Source: Burkholderia sp. PAMC 26561
GTDB taxonomy: Bacteria; Pseudomonadota; Gammaproteobacteria; Burkholderiales; Burkholderiaceae
Direction of reading: 5' to 3'
NCBI RefSeq assembly: GCF_001557535.2
Contig: NZ_CP014315.1
Span: 1,559,426 to 1,623,425, forward strand
Length of the DNA: 64,000 bases
Below the pieces are notes generated by a model. It did no database searches and was not told where the DNA came from. It saw nothing but the letters and a program-made list of their open reading frames with translations. Position numbers and translations under genes: made by a program. How positions within the stretch are numbered: position 1 is the first letter of the stretch; every line of letters starts with the position of its first letter. Of the stretch, positions 53,631 to 63,099 are shown piece by piece.

Positions 53631-55946
53631 ATGTCCGATACAACCAAAGACCCAGCACATGCGGAGCACGACCACCATGAGCACCATGAGCACCATGAGC
53701 ACCATGAGCACCACGGGCACGACCATGCAGAACACGACCACGCAAGCCATGCTCATGAAGGGCACGGTCAGGCCCATACAGATTCCTGCTGCGCGTCCGC
53801 CTCTTCCGCGACCATGGCAAGTCTTTCCGGACTGCAACGCGTCGGCAGCAGCATCCGCACGCCGATCCGGATCATGCAGATGGATTGCCCGACCGAAGAG
53901 ACGCTCATCCGCAAGAAGCTCGGTGGTATGCCATCCGTCAAAGGCATGGAATTCAATCTCATGCAACGGGTTTTGACGGTCGAGCACACCCCTGATTCCC
54001 TCGATACCGTCGCGGACGCAATCCGCTCGCTCGGCTTCACGCCGGAAATGCCGGACTCGGCCGGCAAGCTCGATGCATCGATTGCCGAAACTTCGAAACC
54101 ATGGTGGCCGCTTGCGCTTGCCGGCGCTGCGGCCATCGGCTCGGAAGCGGCGAGCTGGCTTGGCGCCTCGACGTGGCTGTCGGCGGCGCTGGCGATCATC
54201 GCCGTGCTCGCCTGCGGTGTGACAACCTACAAGAAGGGCTGGGTTGCGCTTTCCAACGGCAACCTCAATATCAACGCGCTGATGAGCATTGCCGTGACCG
54301 GCGCGCTGGTTCTCAGGCAATGGCCCGAAGCGGCCATGGTCATGGTCCTCTTCACGGTTGCCGAGCTCATCGAAGCGAAATCGCTCGATCGCGCGCACAA
54401 CGCCATTCAAGGACTCATGCAACTCACGCCTGAAACGGCGACCGTGCGTCAGGCGGACGGCACGTGGGCCGATATCGATGCAAAGACAGTATCTGTCGGA
54501 TCGGTGGTTCGGATCAAACCCGGCGAGCGTATCGGTCTGGATGGCACCGTGCTTGCCGGCCGTTCGACGGTCAATCAGGCGCCGATCACCGGCGAAAGCC
54601 TTCCCGTCGATAAAACCGAGGGCGACGCGGTCTTCGCCGGCACCATCAACGAAGCAGGATCGCTCGAGTTCGCGGTGACGGCCGTCGCTGGCGACACGAC
54701 GCTCGCGCGCATCATTCATGTGGTCGAAGAAGCGCAAGGCGCAAAGGCGCCGACGCAAAGGTTTGTCGACCAGTTCGCTCGGGTCTATACCCCGATCGTG
54801 TTCGCAATCGCACTCGCTGTGGCGATCCTCCCGCCGCTTCTCGCGGGCGGAAGCTGGCACGACTGGATCTATAAGGCACTCGTCCTGCTCGTGATCGCGT
54901 GCCCCTGCGCGCTCGTCATTTCGACTCCGGTGACGATCGTGAGCGGCCTTGCCGCGGCGGCGCGCAAAGGCATCCTGGTCAAGGGCGGCGTGTATCTGGA
55001 AGAAGGCCGCAAGCTCGCGTGGCTCGCGCTCGACAAGACCGGCACCATCACGCACGGCAAGCCCGTACAAACCGATGCCGAACTTATCAACGGAGAGGGT
55101 TCCGCAGAGAACCGCCGGATCGCCGCAAGCCTTGCCGCAAGATCGGATCATCCGGTGTCGCAATCGATAGCGCGATCGGCGCAAGAGGATCTAGTCGAGC
55201 TTCACATGGTCGATGAATTCGAGGCCATTGCCGGACGCGGCGTGCGCGGGGTGATCGAAGGCCGCTCGTATTCGCTCGGCAATCATCGGATGGTGGAGGA
55301 ATCCGGCTTGTGCTCGCCTTCTCTTGAACTGCGCCTCGAAGCACTCGAGCGCGAAGGCAAGACCGTCGTTGCGTTGAGCAACGAACGCGAGGTGCTGGCG
55401 CTCTACGCCGTCGCCGATACGGTCAAGGACACGAGCCGCGAAGCAATCGATGATCTGCATAGCCTCGGCATTCGTACCGCCATGCTGACGGGCGACAATC
55501 CGCACACAGCGAAGACGATCGCGCAGGAAGTCGGTATCGATGAAGCACGCGGCAATCAGCTTCCCGAAGACAAACTCAAGGCGATCGTCGATCTCGGCGC
55601 CGATGGGTCGGTCGTCGGGATGGTGGGCGACGGCATCAACGACGCCCCGGCGCTTGCACGCGCGAACATCGGCTTTGCGATGGGCGCCATGGGAACCGAC
55701 ACAGCCATTGAGACCGCGGACGTCGCGCTCATGGACGACGACCTCCGCAAGATTCCGGCGTTCGTGCGTTTGTCAAAGGCGACGCACGTCATCCTGGTTC
55801 AGAACATCGTGCTGGCGCTCGGGATCAAGGCGGTGTTCCTGACGCTGACGCTCATCGGTTTGGGAACGATGTGGATGGCCGTTTTCGCCGATGTCGGCGC
55901 GAGCTTGCTGGTGGTTGGTAACGGGTTGCGGTTGTTGCGCAAGTAG
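53631..55946 (+). CDS. cadA: P1B-type heavy-metal (Cd/Zn/Pb) exporting ATPase
   Basis: A 771-residue P-type ATPase. The frame is open far upstream, but the ATG after the MerR promoter is the start. Residues about 10-50 are extremely His-rich (HDHHEHHEHHEHHEHHGHDH), then CC at 53-54 and a metal-binding domain with MDCPTEE at 84-90. The membrane CPC is at 424-426, the phosphorylated Asp in DKTGTIT at 468 and the hinge GDGINDAP at 666-673. CPC with MDCPTEE and a CadR-type regulator points to Cd/Zn/Pb export. The His-rich head would bind excess metal before export. Confidence 0.94.
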   Translation: MSDTTKDPAHAEHDHHEHHEHHEHHEHHGHDHAEHDHASHAHEGHGQAHTDSCCASASSATMASLSGLQRVGSSIRTPIRIMQMDCPTEETLIRKKLGGMPSVKGMEFNLMQRVLTVEHTPDSLDTVADAIRSLGFTPEMPDSAGKLDASIAETSKPWWPLALAGAAAIGSEAASWLGASTWLSAALAIIAVLACGVTTYKKGWVALSNGNLNINALMSIAVTGALVLRQWPEAAMVMVLFTVAELIEAKSLDRAHNAIQGLMQLTPETATVRQADGTWADIDAKTVSVGSVVRIKPGERIGLDGTVLAGRSTVNQAPITGESLPVDKTEGDAVFAGTINEAGSLEFAVTAVAGDTTLARIIHVVEEAQGAKAPTQRFVDQFARVYTPIVFAIALAVAILPPLLAGGSWHDWIYKALVLLVIACPCALVISTPVTIVSGLAAAARKGILVKGGVYLEEGRKLAWLALDKTGTITHGKPVQTDAELINGEGSAENRRIAASLAARSDHPVSQSIARSAQEDLVELHMVDEFEAIAGRGVRGVIEGRSYSLGNHRMVEESGLCSPSLELRLEALEREGKTVVALSNEREVLALYAVADTVKDTSREAIDDLHSLGIRTAMLTGDNPHTAKTIAQEVGIDEARGNQLPEDKLKAIVDLGADGSVVGMVGDGINDAPALARANIGFAMGAMGTDTAIETADVALMDDDLRKIPAFVRLSKATHVILVQNIVLALGIKAVFLTLTLIGLGTMWMAVFADVGASLLVVGNGLRLLRK
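53676..53711. repeat. Four tandem 9-bp copies (CATGAGCAC) in the His-rich region of cadA
   Basis: Four exact copies in a row, coding for repeated His-Glu-His units in the N-terminal tail. The unit is a multiple of three, so copy number can change without a frameshift and would alter the number of metal-binding His. Confidence 0.95.
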
Positions 55947-55984
55947 CGGTGCGTCGAGTGCCCGTCACCTCATTCGACCAATTC

Positions 55985-58228
55985 TCACAACCGCCCCTGA
56001 TTCTCCGCCACCAGCCGCCGGGCCATCTCGACCCCGCCCTGCATATCCAGTCTCAATGAAGCAAAAGCCGCGCGTTTGACATCGTCGGGAAGGGCCCAGT
56101 CCCATTTTTCGTTCTCGACGTTCTGGATCACGCTCAACGCGCGCGTCAAATCCGAAGCCGTGCGCGTACCGATCTTCTGCAGCACGCTCATCACCGTCTC
56201 GAACTTCGACCCGGTGATGCTCACAACCGCCCCCTGGTTCCAGGCATCGAGATTTTCGGCGCGCAGCAGCACGACCAGCGCGTCGTTCACCCAATCACCT
56301 GCCCACGTCGCGAGCATGACGTGATTGCCTTCGCCAAATATCGACTTGTTTGCCAGATCGGCCGCGGCAAAGTACTTGCGCCCTTCTTCAAGAAGCTTTG
56401 CCGCTTTTGTATCGATGAAAACCACCGGCTGGTCATCCGCCAGAACGCGCTTCATCTCGCGGCGAACTTCGTCGTGGACCATCGCGCTGGCGCCATCGAA
56501 GACAGGCGGCGCGCCGCCACGATCCGCCGATACAAACACCGTCTTGCGCTCAGGATCGACTTCCAGCACACGCCAGCGCTGACCGCCGAAGATGATGCCC
56601 TGCCCCGGAATCAAAGGACGCGCGACGGGCAACGACCCAAGCTGCTTGCTGCCGGCCACGATACGAAATTCGTCATCGCTGGAAAACGATGCATAGAATT
56701 CGTAGTGATTGACCAACTTCTCGCCGCGCACGCCATGCAGCAGCAAGCCGCTTTTCTCCTGCACGATCAGGTCGGCTTTGCCGAGGCTGCGCAGGATGGC
56801 GGCGAACGTGGGTTTATCGATCATGTCGAAGGGACCGTTTTCGACCAGCGTCTCCCACAACTCTGTCGCCGTCGCGCCGCTGCGTTCCGCAATCACGGAC
56901 ATCACTTGCTGCACAAAAGTCGATGCATGCAGACCACGCGCCCTCGGCGGTTCGACCCACTTTTTCTGCAGCAGGAAAACGCCGGCTATCGACTGGACGA
57001 GCCCTTCACGGATGCGATCGGAGAAACCGGAATGCGCGTGAAGTTCGGCTTCCACGCAGTAGCTGCGCAGGATCGCCGGCTCGTCTTTGCGGCGTCCCGA
57101 GCGTCCTAATCGCTGCATGAGCGCAGCCACCGATGGCGGCGGCCCCACTTGCGCGACACTTTTCACCGCGCCAATGTCGATACCGAGTTCAAGCGTCGAT
57201 GTACACACCGCCGTCGCCGGCCGGTCGCCCGAACGCAGCGCGTTTTCGGCGTCTTCGCGCAGCTCCTTCGAAAGACTGCCGTGGTGCGGCCAGAACTCGT
57301 TCGGATGACCATCGCGTTCGCATGCGCGGCGCAACAGGTCGGCATAAAGCTCGACCTGTCGCCGGCTGTTCGGGAACACGAGGTTGTTTGCACCACGCAA
57401 CGCGAGGTACATCTGGTTCGCGATTTCAAGCGTGCTGCCAGGCACGGCATCTTCGAGTTGCGGACTGCGGATATCGGGTTGCGCTTCAACACGCGCCGGC
57501 GTTTGCACGAAGCCCTTGATGATGAGCCGTATCTCCCGCGAGCTCCCTTTCGACTCGATGATCTCAACCGGCTTCTCCGCCTTCGGCCTCAAAAAATGCG
57601 CGGCAAGCTGCATGTCGCCGAGCGTCGCCGATAATCCCACGCGCGGCACGAATCGGCCGCATACGCGATCCACGCGTTTGAGCAGCGACTGCAGTTGCAT
57701 GCCACGCTCGGAGCCAATGAACGCATGCAGCTCATCCACGACGATGTATCGGAGGGAACCGAAGGTGTTGGCAAGCGAAGATCCGCGCGTGACGAACATG
57801 GCCTCGAGCGATTCGGGCGTGATGAGCAAAATGCCCGATGGCTTCTTCAAGAAACGCTGCTTACGGCTCGCCGATACATCGCCATGCCACCCGACTACGG
57901 GAATCTCCAGCGTCTCGCACAAACCCTCTAGCCGCGACCACTGATCGTTGATCAATGCCTTCAGCGGGCTGATGTACAGCACGCTGGACGCGACGGTTTC
58001 ATCGCGCAGCAGGTTCGAAAGGATCGGGAAGAACGCCGCTTCTGTTTTACCGGCGGCTGTCGCTGCGGCAATGATCACATCGCGATCCGCGTCGATCAGC
58101 GCAGGAACCGAGCGCTCCTGCGCGTCGCGCAACTCGGTCCAGCCCTCCTGCCAGATCCATCGGCGGATGCGTTCGTCGAGCCGGTCGAAACTTCGGGAAT
58201 CAGTCGAGCCGGAAGCTGGCGAGTTCAT
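55985..58228 (-). CDS. Lhr-like DEAD/DEAH-box helicase (SngC-like, Shango)
   Basis: A 747-residue superfamily 2 helicase. Motif I ATAAGKT (residues 56-62), motif II DELH (165-168), motif III SAT (200-202) and motif VI QRLGRSGRR are clear; the C-terminal third is the extended winged-helix/Lhr-type region (FGGQRWRVLEVDPERKTVF). The start at MNSPASGST lies inside the end of the ATPase gene (about 28 bases overlap). BREX brxHI is a relative, but here no PglX/PglZ is present. Third gene of the TerB - ATPase - helicase operon, the gene set of Shango. Confidence 0.88.
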   Translation of the reverse strand: MNSPASGSTDSRSFDRLDERIRRWIWQEGWTELRDAQERSVPALIDADRDVIIAAATAAGKTEAAFFPILSNLLRDETVASSVLYISPLKALINDQWSRLEGLCETLEIPVVGWHGDVSASRKQRFLKKPSGILLITPESLEAMFVTRGSSLANTFGSLRYIVVDELHAFIGSERGMQLQSLLKRVDRVCGRFVPRVGLSATLGDMQLAAHFLRPKAEKPVEIIESKGSSREIRLIIKGFVQTPARVEAQPDIRSPQLEDAVPGSTLEIANQMYLALRGANNLVFPNSRRQVELYADLLRRACERDGHPNEFWPHHGSLSKELREDAENALRSGDRPATAVCTSTLELGIDIGAVKSVAQVGPPPSVAALMQRLGRSGRRKDEPAILRSYCVEAELHAHSGFSDRIREGLVQSIAGVFLLQKKWVEPPRARGLHASTFVQQVMSVIAERSGATATELWETLVENGPFDMIDKPTFAAILRSLGKADLIVQEKSGLLLHGVRGEKLVNHYEFYASFSSDDEFRIVAGSKQLGSLPVARPLIPGQGIIFGGQRWRVLEVDPERKTVFVSADRGGAPPVFDGASAMVHDEVRREMKRVLADDQPVVFIDTKAAKLLEEGRKYFAAADLANKSIFGEGNHVMLATWAGDWVNDALVVLLRAENLDAWNQGAVVSITGSKFETVMSVLQKIGTRTASDLTRALSVIQNVENEKWDWALPDDVKRAAFASLRLDMQGGVEMARRLVAENQGRL

Positions 58229-59510
58229 CGTCACCGTCGGTGGGTGAAGCGGGAACGTTGGACGCGCTGCCACCGTCGTCGCGCTGGATGGTCAACGCAT
58301 CGATCAGCTCGCGCCAGTCGCGCCCCGGATTCTGCTCGAGGACGGCGAGGAAATTGATGAACGCCGTGATCGTGGTTCGCGGTGTACGGAAATACGCCTC
58401 GCCAAGACGCGTCGCGCAGTGCTTCATGAATGCCGGGATCGCTTCTTCGGGTACGAGCACCTTGCTGGCGTCCCCGAAGGCATACACCATCCGGATCTTG
58501 TCGAGCAGCACGTAGAAGTCTTCCGGCGTGAGGCTTGCGAGCCTGATGACAGGTCCGCTGTAATCGACCAGGCCGTTAGTCGCAAACGCGTTCTCGGCAA
58601 GACGCGATTGCAGTGCGGGATAACTGTAGAGGCCGCGTTTGGTATCGAGCAGAAATTCGGGCGTGCCGCCCAGCACGAAACCGAGACCAACAGCCGAGCC
58701 CTGCAGCGAGTCGTTCAGGATGCGCAGTATCTGTTCGTAGTTCGAATTGCGCGCCGACACGTTGGACAGCTTGTACAGGTTCACGAGTTCGTCGAGACAG
58801 ACCATCAGGCCGCTATACCCTGCCATGCGCACGAAACGGCCAAGCAGCTTCAACTGGTCGTAGATGGTTGCATCGTCGACGATAGTGCGAACACCGAGCG
58901 CCGCGCGAGCGTCGGTGCGCGTTGAGAATTCGCCGCGCAGCCAGCGGACCGCGTCGCTCTTGAGTTGTTCGTTGCCATCTTCGAAGCCACGGCAATACGC
59001 TGCGATCACATCCGAGAAATCGTAGCCGTTGACCATCTCGGTCAACTGGCTCAACTGGGCGCGGATCACTTCTTCGCTGGTCCTGCCCGAGGCCTTCGCT
59101 TCAGTCTTCGCCTGTCCGATGAACTTCTCCACCACACCCGCCAGCGCGCCGCCTTCGGGCTTCGTGCGTGTGGACATGTTCTTGACCAGCTCCGCGTAGA
59201 GCGAACGTGCCTGGCCGCCAGACGCATGCAGCCGGCGGTCCGGATTCAGGTCGGCATGCACGGTCACGAGTTTCTTTTCCAGCGCGATCGCGCGCACGAG
59301 GTTCAGGAAGAACGTCTTGCCCGCGCCATACTCGCCCACGACGATACGAAAACTCGAGCCGCCATCGGCCACGCGGTCGATGTCCTTCATCAGCGCGTCG
59401 AGTTCCCTCGCCCGGCCGACCTGGATCAGATGTTGCCCAATGCGCGGCACCACGCCGGCGCGAAGGGATTGCAGGACCGCGTCACGGTCCCTTGGGCGAA
59501 TCGTTGTCAT
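58200..59510 (-). CDS. DUF2791 P-loop ATPase (BrxD-like; SngB-like, Shango)
   Basis: A 436-residue AAA+-like ATPase of the DUF2791 family. Walker A GEYGAGKT is at residues 59-66, Walker B CLDELVNL with Asp240/Glu241, and the arginine-finger-like region near RTPRTTITAFINFL. The start is coupled to the TerB gene by ATGA and the helicase begins before this gene stops, so all three are translated together. BrxD in BREX and SngB in Shango are members of this family. Confidence 0.88.
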   Translation of the reverse strand: MTTIRPRDRDAVLQSLRAGVVPRIGQHLIQVGRARELDALMKDIDRVADGGSSFRIVVGEYGAGKTFFLNLVRAIALEKKLVTVHADLNPDRRLHASGGQARSLYAELVKNMSTRTKPEGGALAGVVEKFIGQAKTEAKASGRTSEEVIRAQLSQLTEMVNGYDFSDVIAAYCRGFEDGNEQLKSDAVRWLRGEFSTRTDARAALGVRTIVDDATIYDQLKLLGRFVRMAGYSGLMVCLDELVNLYKLSNVSARNSNYEQILRILNDSLQGSAVGLGFVLGGTPEFLLDTKRGLYSYPALQSRLAENAFATNGLVDYSGPVIRLASLTPEDFYVLLDKIRMVYAFGDASKVLVPEEAIPAFMKHCATRLGEAYFRTPRTTITAFINFLAVLEQNPGRDWRELIDALTIQRDDGGSASNVPASPTDGDDELASFRLD

Positions 59511-61636
59511 GCAGCCAGCCTTTGAGCTAATTCCTGATTGATTTCTACCGGGTCATCCCCGTCTGTCAGCGGCTCGTCCCAGTGATCGAGCGACGCCTCG
59601 TTGACCTGTTCCATAGCGCCATCGAGCATCAGGTCGAGCTTCGATGCCGCGTCCTCCAGCTCGGCTCTCGTCCACGAGACACGCGTGACGAGCAGGCGCA
59701 GGAAGGTCGAGTGGGCATCGTCGAGTCCGATAAGCGGCGGTTGCTCCGGCTCGGCTGCTTTCGAAGCCACCGGGGCGTGCTGCTCTTCCACGAATACGTC
59801 AGCAAGAATCGCCGATACCCTTGCCGTTTCGTGCTTCAACGCCGCGATCCGCGCGGGGTCGAGCGTAAAGCTCGCTGCAGGTTTCGCAGTGCTCGCGTCC
59901 TGATGCAGGGCGCTGTAAAGACGCTGTGTATCGATACCCATCATCCGGTACACCTTCTCCAGCGCCTTCACTTTTTCCCGCGATACAACGTCATCCGCGT
60001 TGGCCACTTGCACGAGCAATGCCGCAAGATCGTTTCGAAGGTTCGCAGCCAACGGCTCCAGCCGCTTCCTGAATCCTGCAATCGAGGCACGCTGCGCAAG
60101 CTGCACACGGCTTCGCGCTTTCAACCGCAGCTTAAGTTCTTCCGATGCCTCCGGCCACGTGCCGATCCGATTATCGATTGCTGAAGTTCCGGCATCTGAC
60201 GCGGTGCCGTCGGCCATGGCCACGGCTGCGGCGAGATCGATCATGACGGTTGCGACTGAGTACGCGTCATCGGCAAGCAAAACGTCGGCCCCGGCCGTCG
60301 TGGCAAACAGCGCCAGCGCATCACCCGGTTTCGGCGTGCGGGCGCCGAGCCTGACATCGGGCTCGATCGCAATACCGGCCTTTGACAGCACCGTGCAAAA
60401 CGCAGTCATCTTGTCGCGCGTCACGTTGCCCGTGAATTTGAATCGCCCGAGAAGTTCGCCGAAAGTCGACACGCCGATTCGCCCGTGCCGGACTTCGTCG
60501 GCGAGCGCATCGAGCGCGTGCTGCATGGCGTCCGGCCACAATTCGATAGGCAACATCAGCGTCGCATCGAGCGTTCCCGCCGCGCCCGGAAACCTGCCCA
60601 GATAGCGGCTATATGAGTCGAGCGCACTCGCCGATTCATTCATCAGCGATTGCAGCCGGCCGCGCGGCCCGTTGATCGCGCCGATATCCGGCAATCCGAC
60701 AAGGAACCCCGGCACCGGCAAGTTCCTGAGCGCGCTGAACGCAGGATCGGGCCGGACTTCAAGCGTCGTGCGATTCACCGAAAGCAGCATGCCGTTCTTG
60801 AAACGCTCGGCGTACTTGCGAACGAACACCTTGTCGAACTCTTCGGGGCAACGCGTCACGGCCGCGCGGCGCACGAGCAACGGGTCCATCTTCGCCCAGG
60901 CGAGCGCCCAGCCGGCGGGGACAGGGTGTTTATCGACGGCGGCTTGTGCGAACGCGACGCGCACGTCCATGGGAACCTGATAGCCGATTGCCATGCCGCG
61001 CGGTGCGGGTTTGTTGTACATCTTTCCGTTGCGCGATGACATCAGCCCGACCGATTCAAGCAGATTGCGCAGATGCTTTTGCCACGAATAATTTGCATCG
61101 ATGTTCAGCAGACGGCGCAGTTCGCGCGCAATATCGGCGAATTCGGTTTCGCCGACCTTTCCTGCCGCGCCATCCACGAGCACCCGTCGCTCAAGACCGT
61201 ATAGATAGAAAAACAGGTAGCCGGTATGGATGTCGGATTTCTTGCGGTCCGAGCAGAGCCATTCCAGATAGGTCCGCCGCTGCTCGGCCGTCAGCGTGCC
61301 GTAACTCAATTCCTTGGAACCGAGCGCCGCGATCTGATTCGCGCCCATGTCGGCCACATCGGCGCGCGGGTCGATCACGCACGCTTCGATTGACCGGGGC
61401 GTCGAGCGGTGCACATCGCCGAGATAGAACATGCCGCCGGAGATGGAGGTATCGCCGATCTCGACGGTTTGTCCGGGAGCAATCCACGCTACAGAGGAGG
61501 CCGAAGCATTGCGTGGCGGCTTGATCCCGTGGCCCGTCGCGACTGGATTTTCCGCGATGGTCACTGATATCAACGCCTCGTCGTCGCTATGGTCATACGC
61601 GTCGCGGTCGTTGTAAGCGCCGGAAGAACTCCCCAT
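59507..61636 (-). CDS. TerB-N/TerB/TerB-C domain protein (SngA-like, Shango)
   Basis: A 709-residue multi-domain protein. Residues about 45-250 fit TerB-N (SVAWIAPGQTVEIGDTSISG, then ACVIDPRADV, YLEWLCSDRKKSDIHTGYLF). Residues about 455-575 form a TerB-like helical bundle (IDLAAAVAMADGTASDAGT, VVSREKVKALEKVYRMMGID). The end is TerB-C (SWTRAELEDAASKLDLMLDG, NEASLDHWDEPL). First gene of the operon with the DUF2791 ATPase and the Lhr-like helicase. TerB domains bind metal ions or act as membrane/complex scaffolds in phage-defence and tellurite-resistance loci. Confidence 0.87.
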   Translation of the reverse strand: MGSSSGAYNDRDAYDHSDDEALISVTIAENPVATGHGIKPPRNASASSVAWIAPGQTVEIGDTSISGGMFYLGDVHRSTPRSIEACVIDPRADVADMGANQIAALGSKELSYGTLTAEQRRTYLEWLCSDRKKSDIHTGYLFFYLYGLERRVLVDGAAGKVGETEFADIARELRRLLNIDANYSWQKHLRNLLESVGLMSSRNGKMYNKPAPRGMAIGYQVPMDVRVAFAQAAVDKHPVPAGWALAWAKMDPLLVRRAAVTRCPEEFDKVFVRKYAERFKNGMLLSVNRTTLEVRPDPAFSALRNLPVPGFLVGLPDIGAINGPRGRLQSLMNESASALDSYSRYLGRFPGAAGTLDATLMLPIELWPDAMQHALDALADEVRHGRIGVSTFGELLGRFKFTGNVTRDKMTAFCTVLSKAGIAIEPDVRLGARTPKPGDALALFATTAGADVLLADDAYSVATVMIDLAAAVAMADGTASDAGTSAIDNRIGTWPEASEELKLRLKARSRVQLAQRASIAGFRKRLEPLAANLRNDLAALLVQVANADDVVSREKVKALEKVYRMMGIDTQRLYSALHQDASTAKPAASFTLDPARIAALKHETARVSAILADVFVEEQHAPVASKAAEPEQPPLIGLDDAHSTFLRLLVTRVSWTRAELEDAASKLDLMLDGAMEQVNEASLDHWDEPLTDGDDPVEINQELAQRLAA

Positions 61637-62071
61637 GGATTAAACAGGCCCCTCATGAACAATGTGCCGATTGTATGAAACCTGTGTTGCGCGTCTTGCC
61701 GGGAATCGCTTCCCGCGAGACCGAGAACTAGCAATTTCCTATTGATTATATTACTTATTCTCCATTTTCACCGTGGTCCCGAACCGCCGCGCAGCCTGCT
61801 GCCAGGCGGTTGAGCGGCTGGAAATTGCGCGAGTGCAAGCCGCCCTTTCGATCTGGCTGAAAACTAGGCTGCAATCAACGTGACAACCGACTTCGCGGCC
61901 AACGCATTGAAAATGCCGATCCCCGATGGGCTTGCAGCCTTGCGCCGATGGTACGACGAGGTATCGGCGAGGCCTGGAGCCCAAGCCTAGGGCAGTACAA
62001 AAAGCAGCATTTCGCTCGATGCTCTACTGTATATAACGCGTAGCTTCACTCTATTTCTTCTGGAGATTTCC
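61637..62071. other. Intergenic leader region upstream of the Shango-like operon
   Basis: About 435 bases without a supported gene. It holds a CGGGAA-TCGC-TTCCCG dyad at 61700-61715 in the likely leader, an A/T-rich promoter-like stretch near 61741-61771, and the start region of the next gene at the other end. No repeats typical of mobile-element ends are seen. Confidence 0.5.
61745..61771 (-). promoter_or_regulatory. Candidate promoter of the TerB-ATPase-helicase operon
   Basis: On the minus strand a perfect TATAAT is preceded after 15 bases by GTGAAA (four of six -35 positions), about 110 bases upstream of the TerB ATG in the most A/T-rich part of this stretch. The short spacer makes the -35 uncertain. 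Confidence 0.45.
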
Positions 62072-63060
62072 ATGTCACGGACAATCAAATTTGCGAAAGC
62101 CGGTGGTCCCGAAGTGCTCGAATTCATCGATACCGACGTCCCCACCCCCGGCCCCGATGAAGTCCGCATCAACGTAAAGGCGATTGGCCTCAATCGCGCG
62201 GAATCGATGTGGCGCCTCGACGCATACATCGAGCCCGTCAAGTTTCCGGCGGGTCTTGGCTACGAGGCGGCCGGCATTGTAGATGCGGTCGGCAGCAGCG
62301 TCATGGGCTTTGCGCCCGGCGACAAGGTGAACGTCATTCCATCGTTTTCGATGAACCAGTACTTCACCTATGGCGAGACGATCATCGCGCCGGACTATGC
62401 GGTCGTGAAGCATCCGGAATCTCTTTCGTTCGGCGAGGCTGCGTCGGTCTGGATGATGTTCGTCACGGCGTACGGCGCGCTGGTCGAAGATGCAAAAGTG
62501 ACCAAGGGTGATTTTGTGATCGTGCCTGCGGCGTCGAGCAGTGTGGGACTGGCCGCCATCCAGATTGCCAACTACGCCGGCGCGACGTCCATTGCGCTCA
62601 CGCGCACCGCCGAGAAGAGACAGCAATTGCTCGATGCAGGCGCGGCGCACGTGATCGTCACCGACGAAACCAGCCTGCTCGATGAAATCATGCGCATCAC
62701 TGACGGCAAAGGCGCGCGCGTGGCCTTCGATCCCGTCGGCGGTCCGAACTTCGCGAAGCTGATATCGGCATTGTCATTCGGGGTATCGCCTACATCTATG
62801 GCGCGCTCAGCGAGGACGTCACGCCGCTGCCCGTGCTCGAGATGATCGCGAAGGTGCTAACGGTGAAGGCGCACAACATCTGGCTAACGAGCGGCGACGA
62901 AACTCGCAGGAAAGCGGCCGTCGAGTATGTGCTGAAGGGTTTCGAGAGCGGCGCGCTCAAGCCGGTCATCGACCGTACTTTCACGTTCGATGAAATGGTG
63001 GACGCGCATCGTTATCTGGAAACCAACGGTCAGTTTGGGAAGATCGTGGTTGAGGTTTGA
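62072..63060 (+). pseudogene. Quinone oxidoreductase-like MDR gene with frameshift
   Basis: A zinc-free MDR enzyme of about 329 residues split over two frames. The ATG has a good ribosome site (GGAGA). The first frame covers the GroES domain (IKFAKAGGPEVLEFIDTDVP), GLGYEAAGIVDAVG and the Rossmann part VPAASSSVGLAAIQIA to KLISALSF; the other frame resumes at GIAYIYGALSEDVTPLP and runs to GQFGKIVVEV. The break lies near 62777-62783 (CATTCGGGGTAT); one extra base there restores the frame. It may be a real mutation or a base-calling error. Confidence 0.85.
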
Positions 63061-63099
63061 AGCGGGGCCGCGGCTCGTGAACCGGAAGCAACCTCAAGA

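Noticed and set aside
53676..53711. Tandem short repeats as a possible CRISPR or regulatory repeat
   Set aside because: 9-bp units without spacers inside a coding sequence; they encode His-rich peptide. The same applies to the repeat at 5420-5464.
53601..55184. Open frame opposite cadA
   Set aside because: Antisense to P-type ATPase motifs; translation lacks any domain.
55985..61636. BREX (type 2-like) system from BrxD- and BrxHI-like proteins
   Set aside because: No PglX methylase, PglZ phosphatase or PglW/Y present; the TerB - ATPase - helicase trio fits Shango better.
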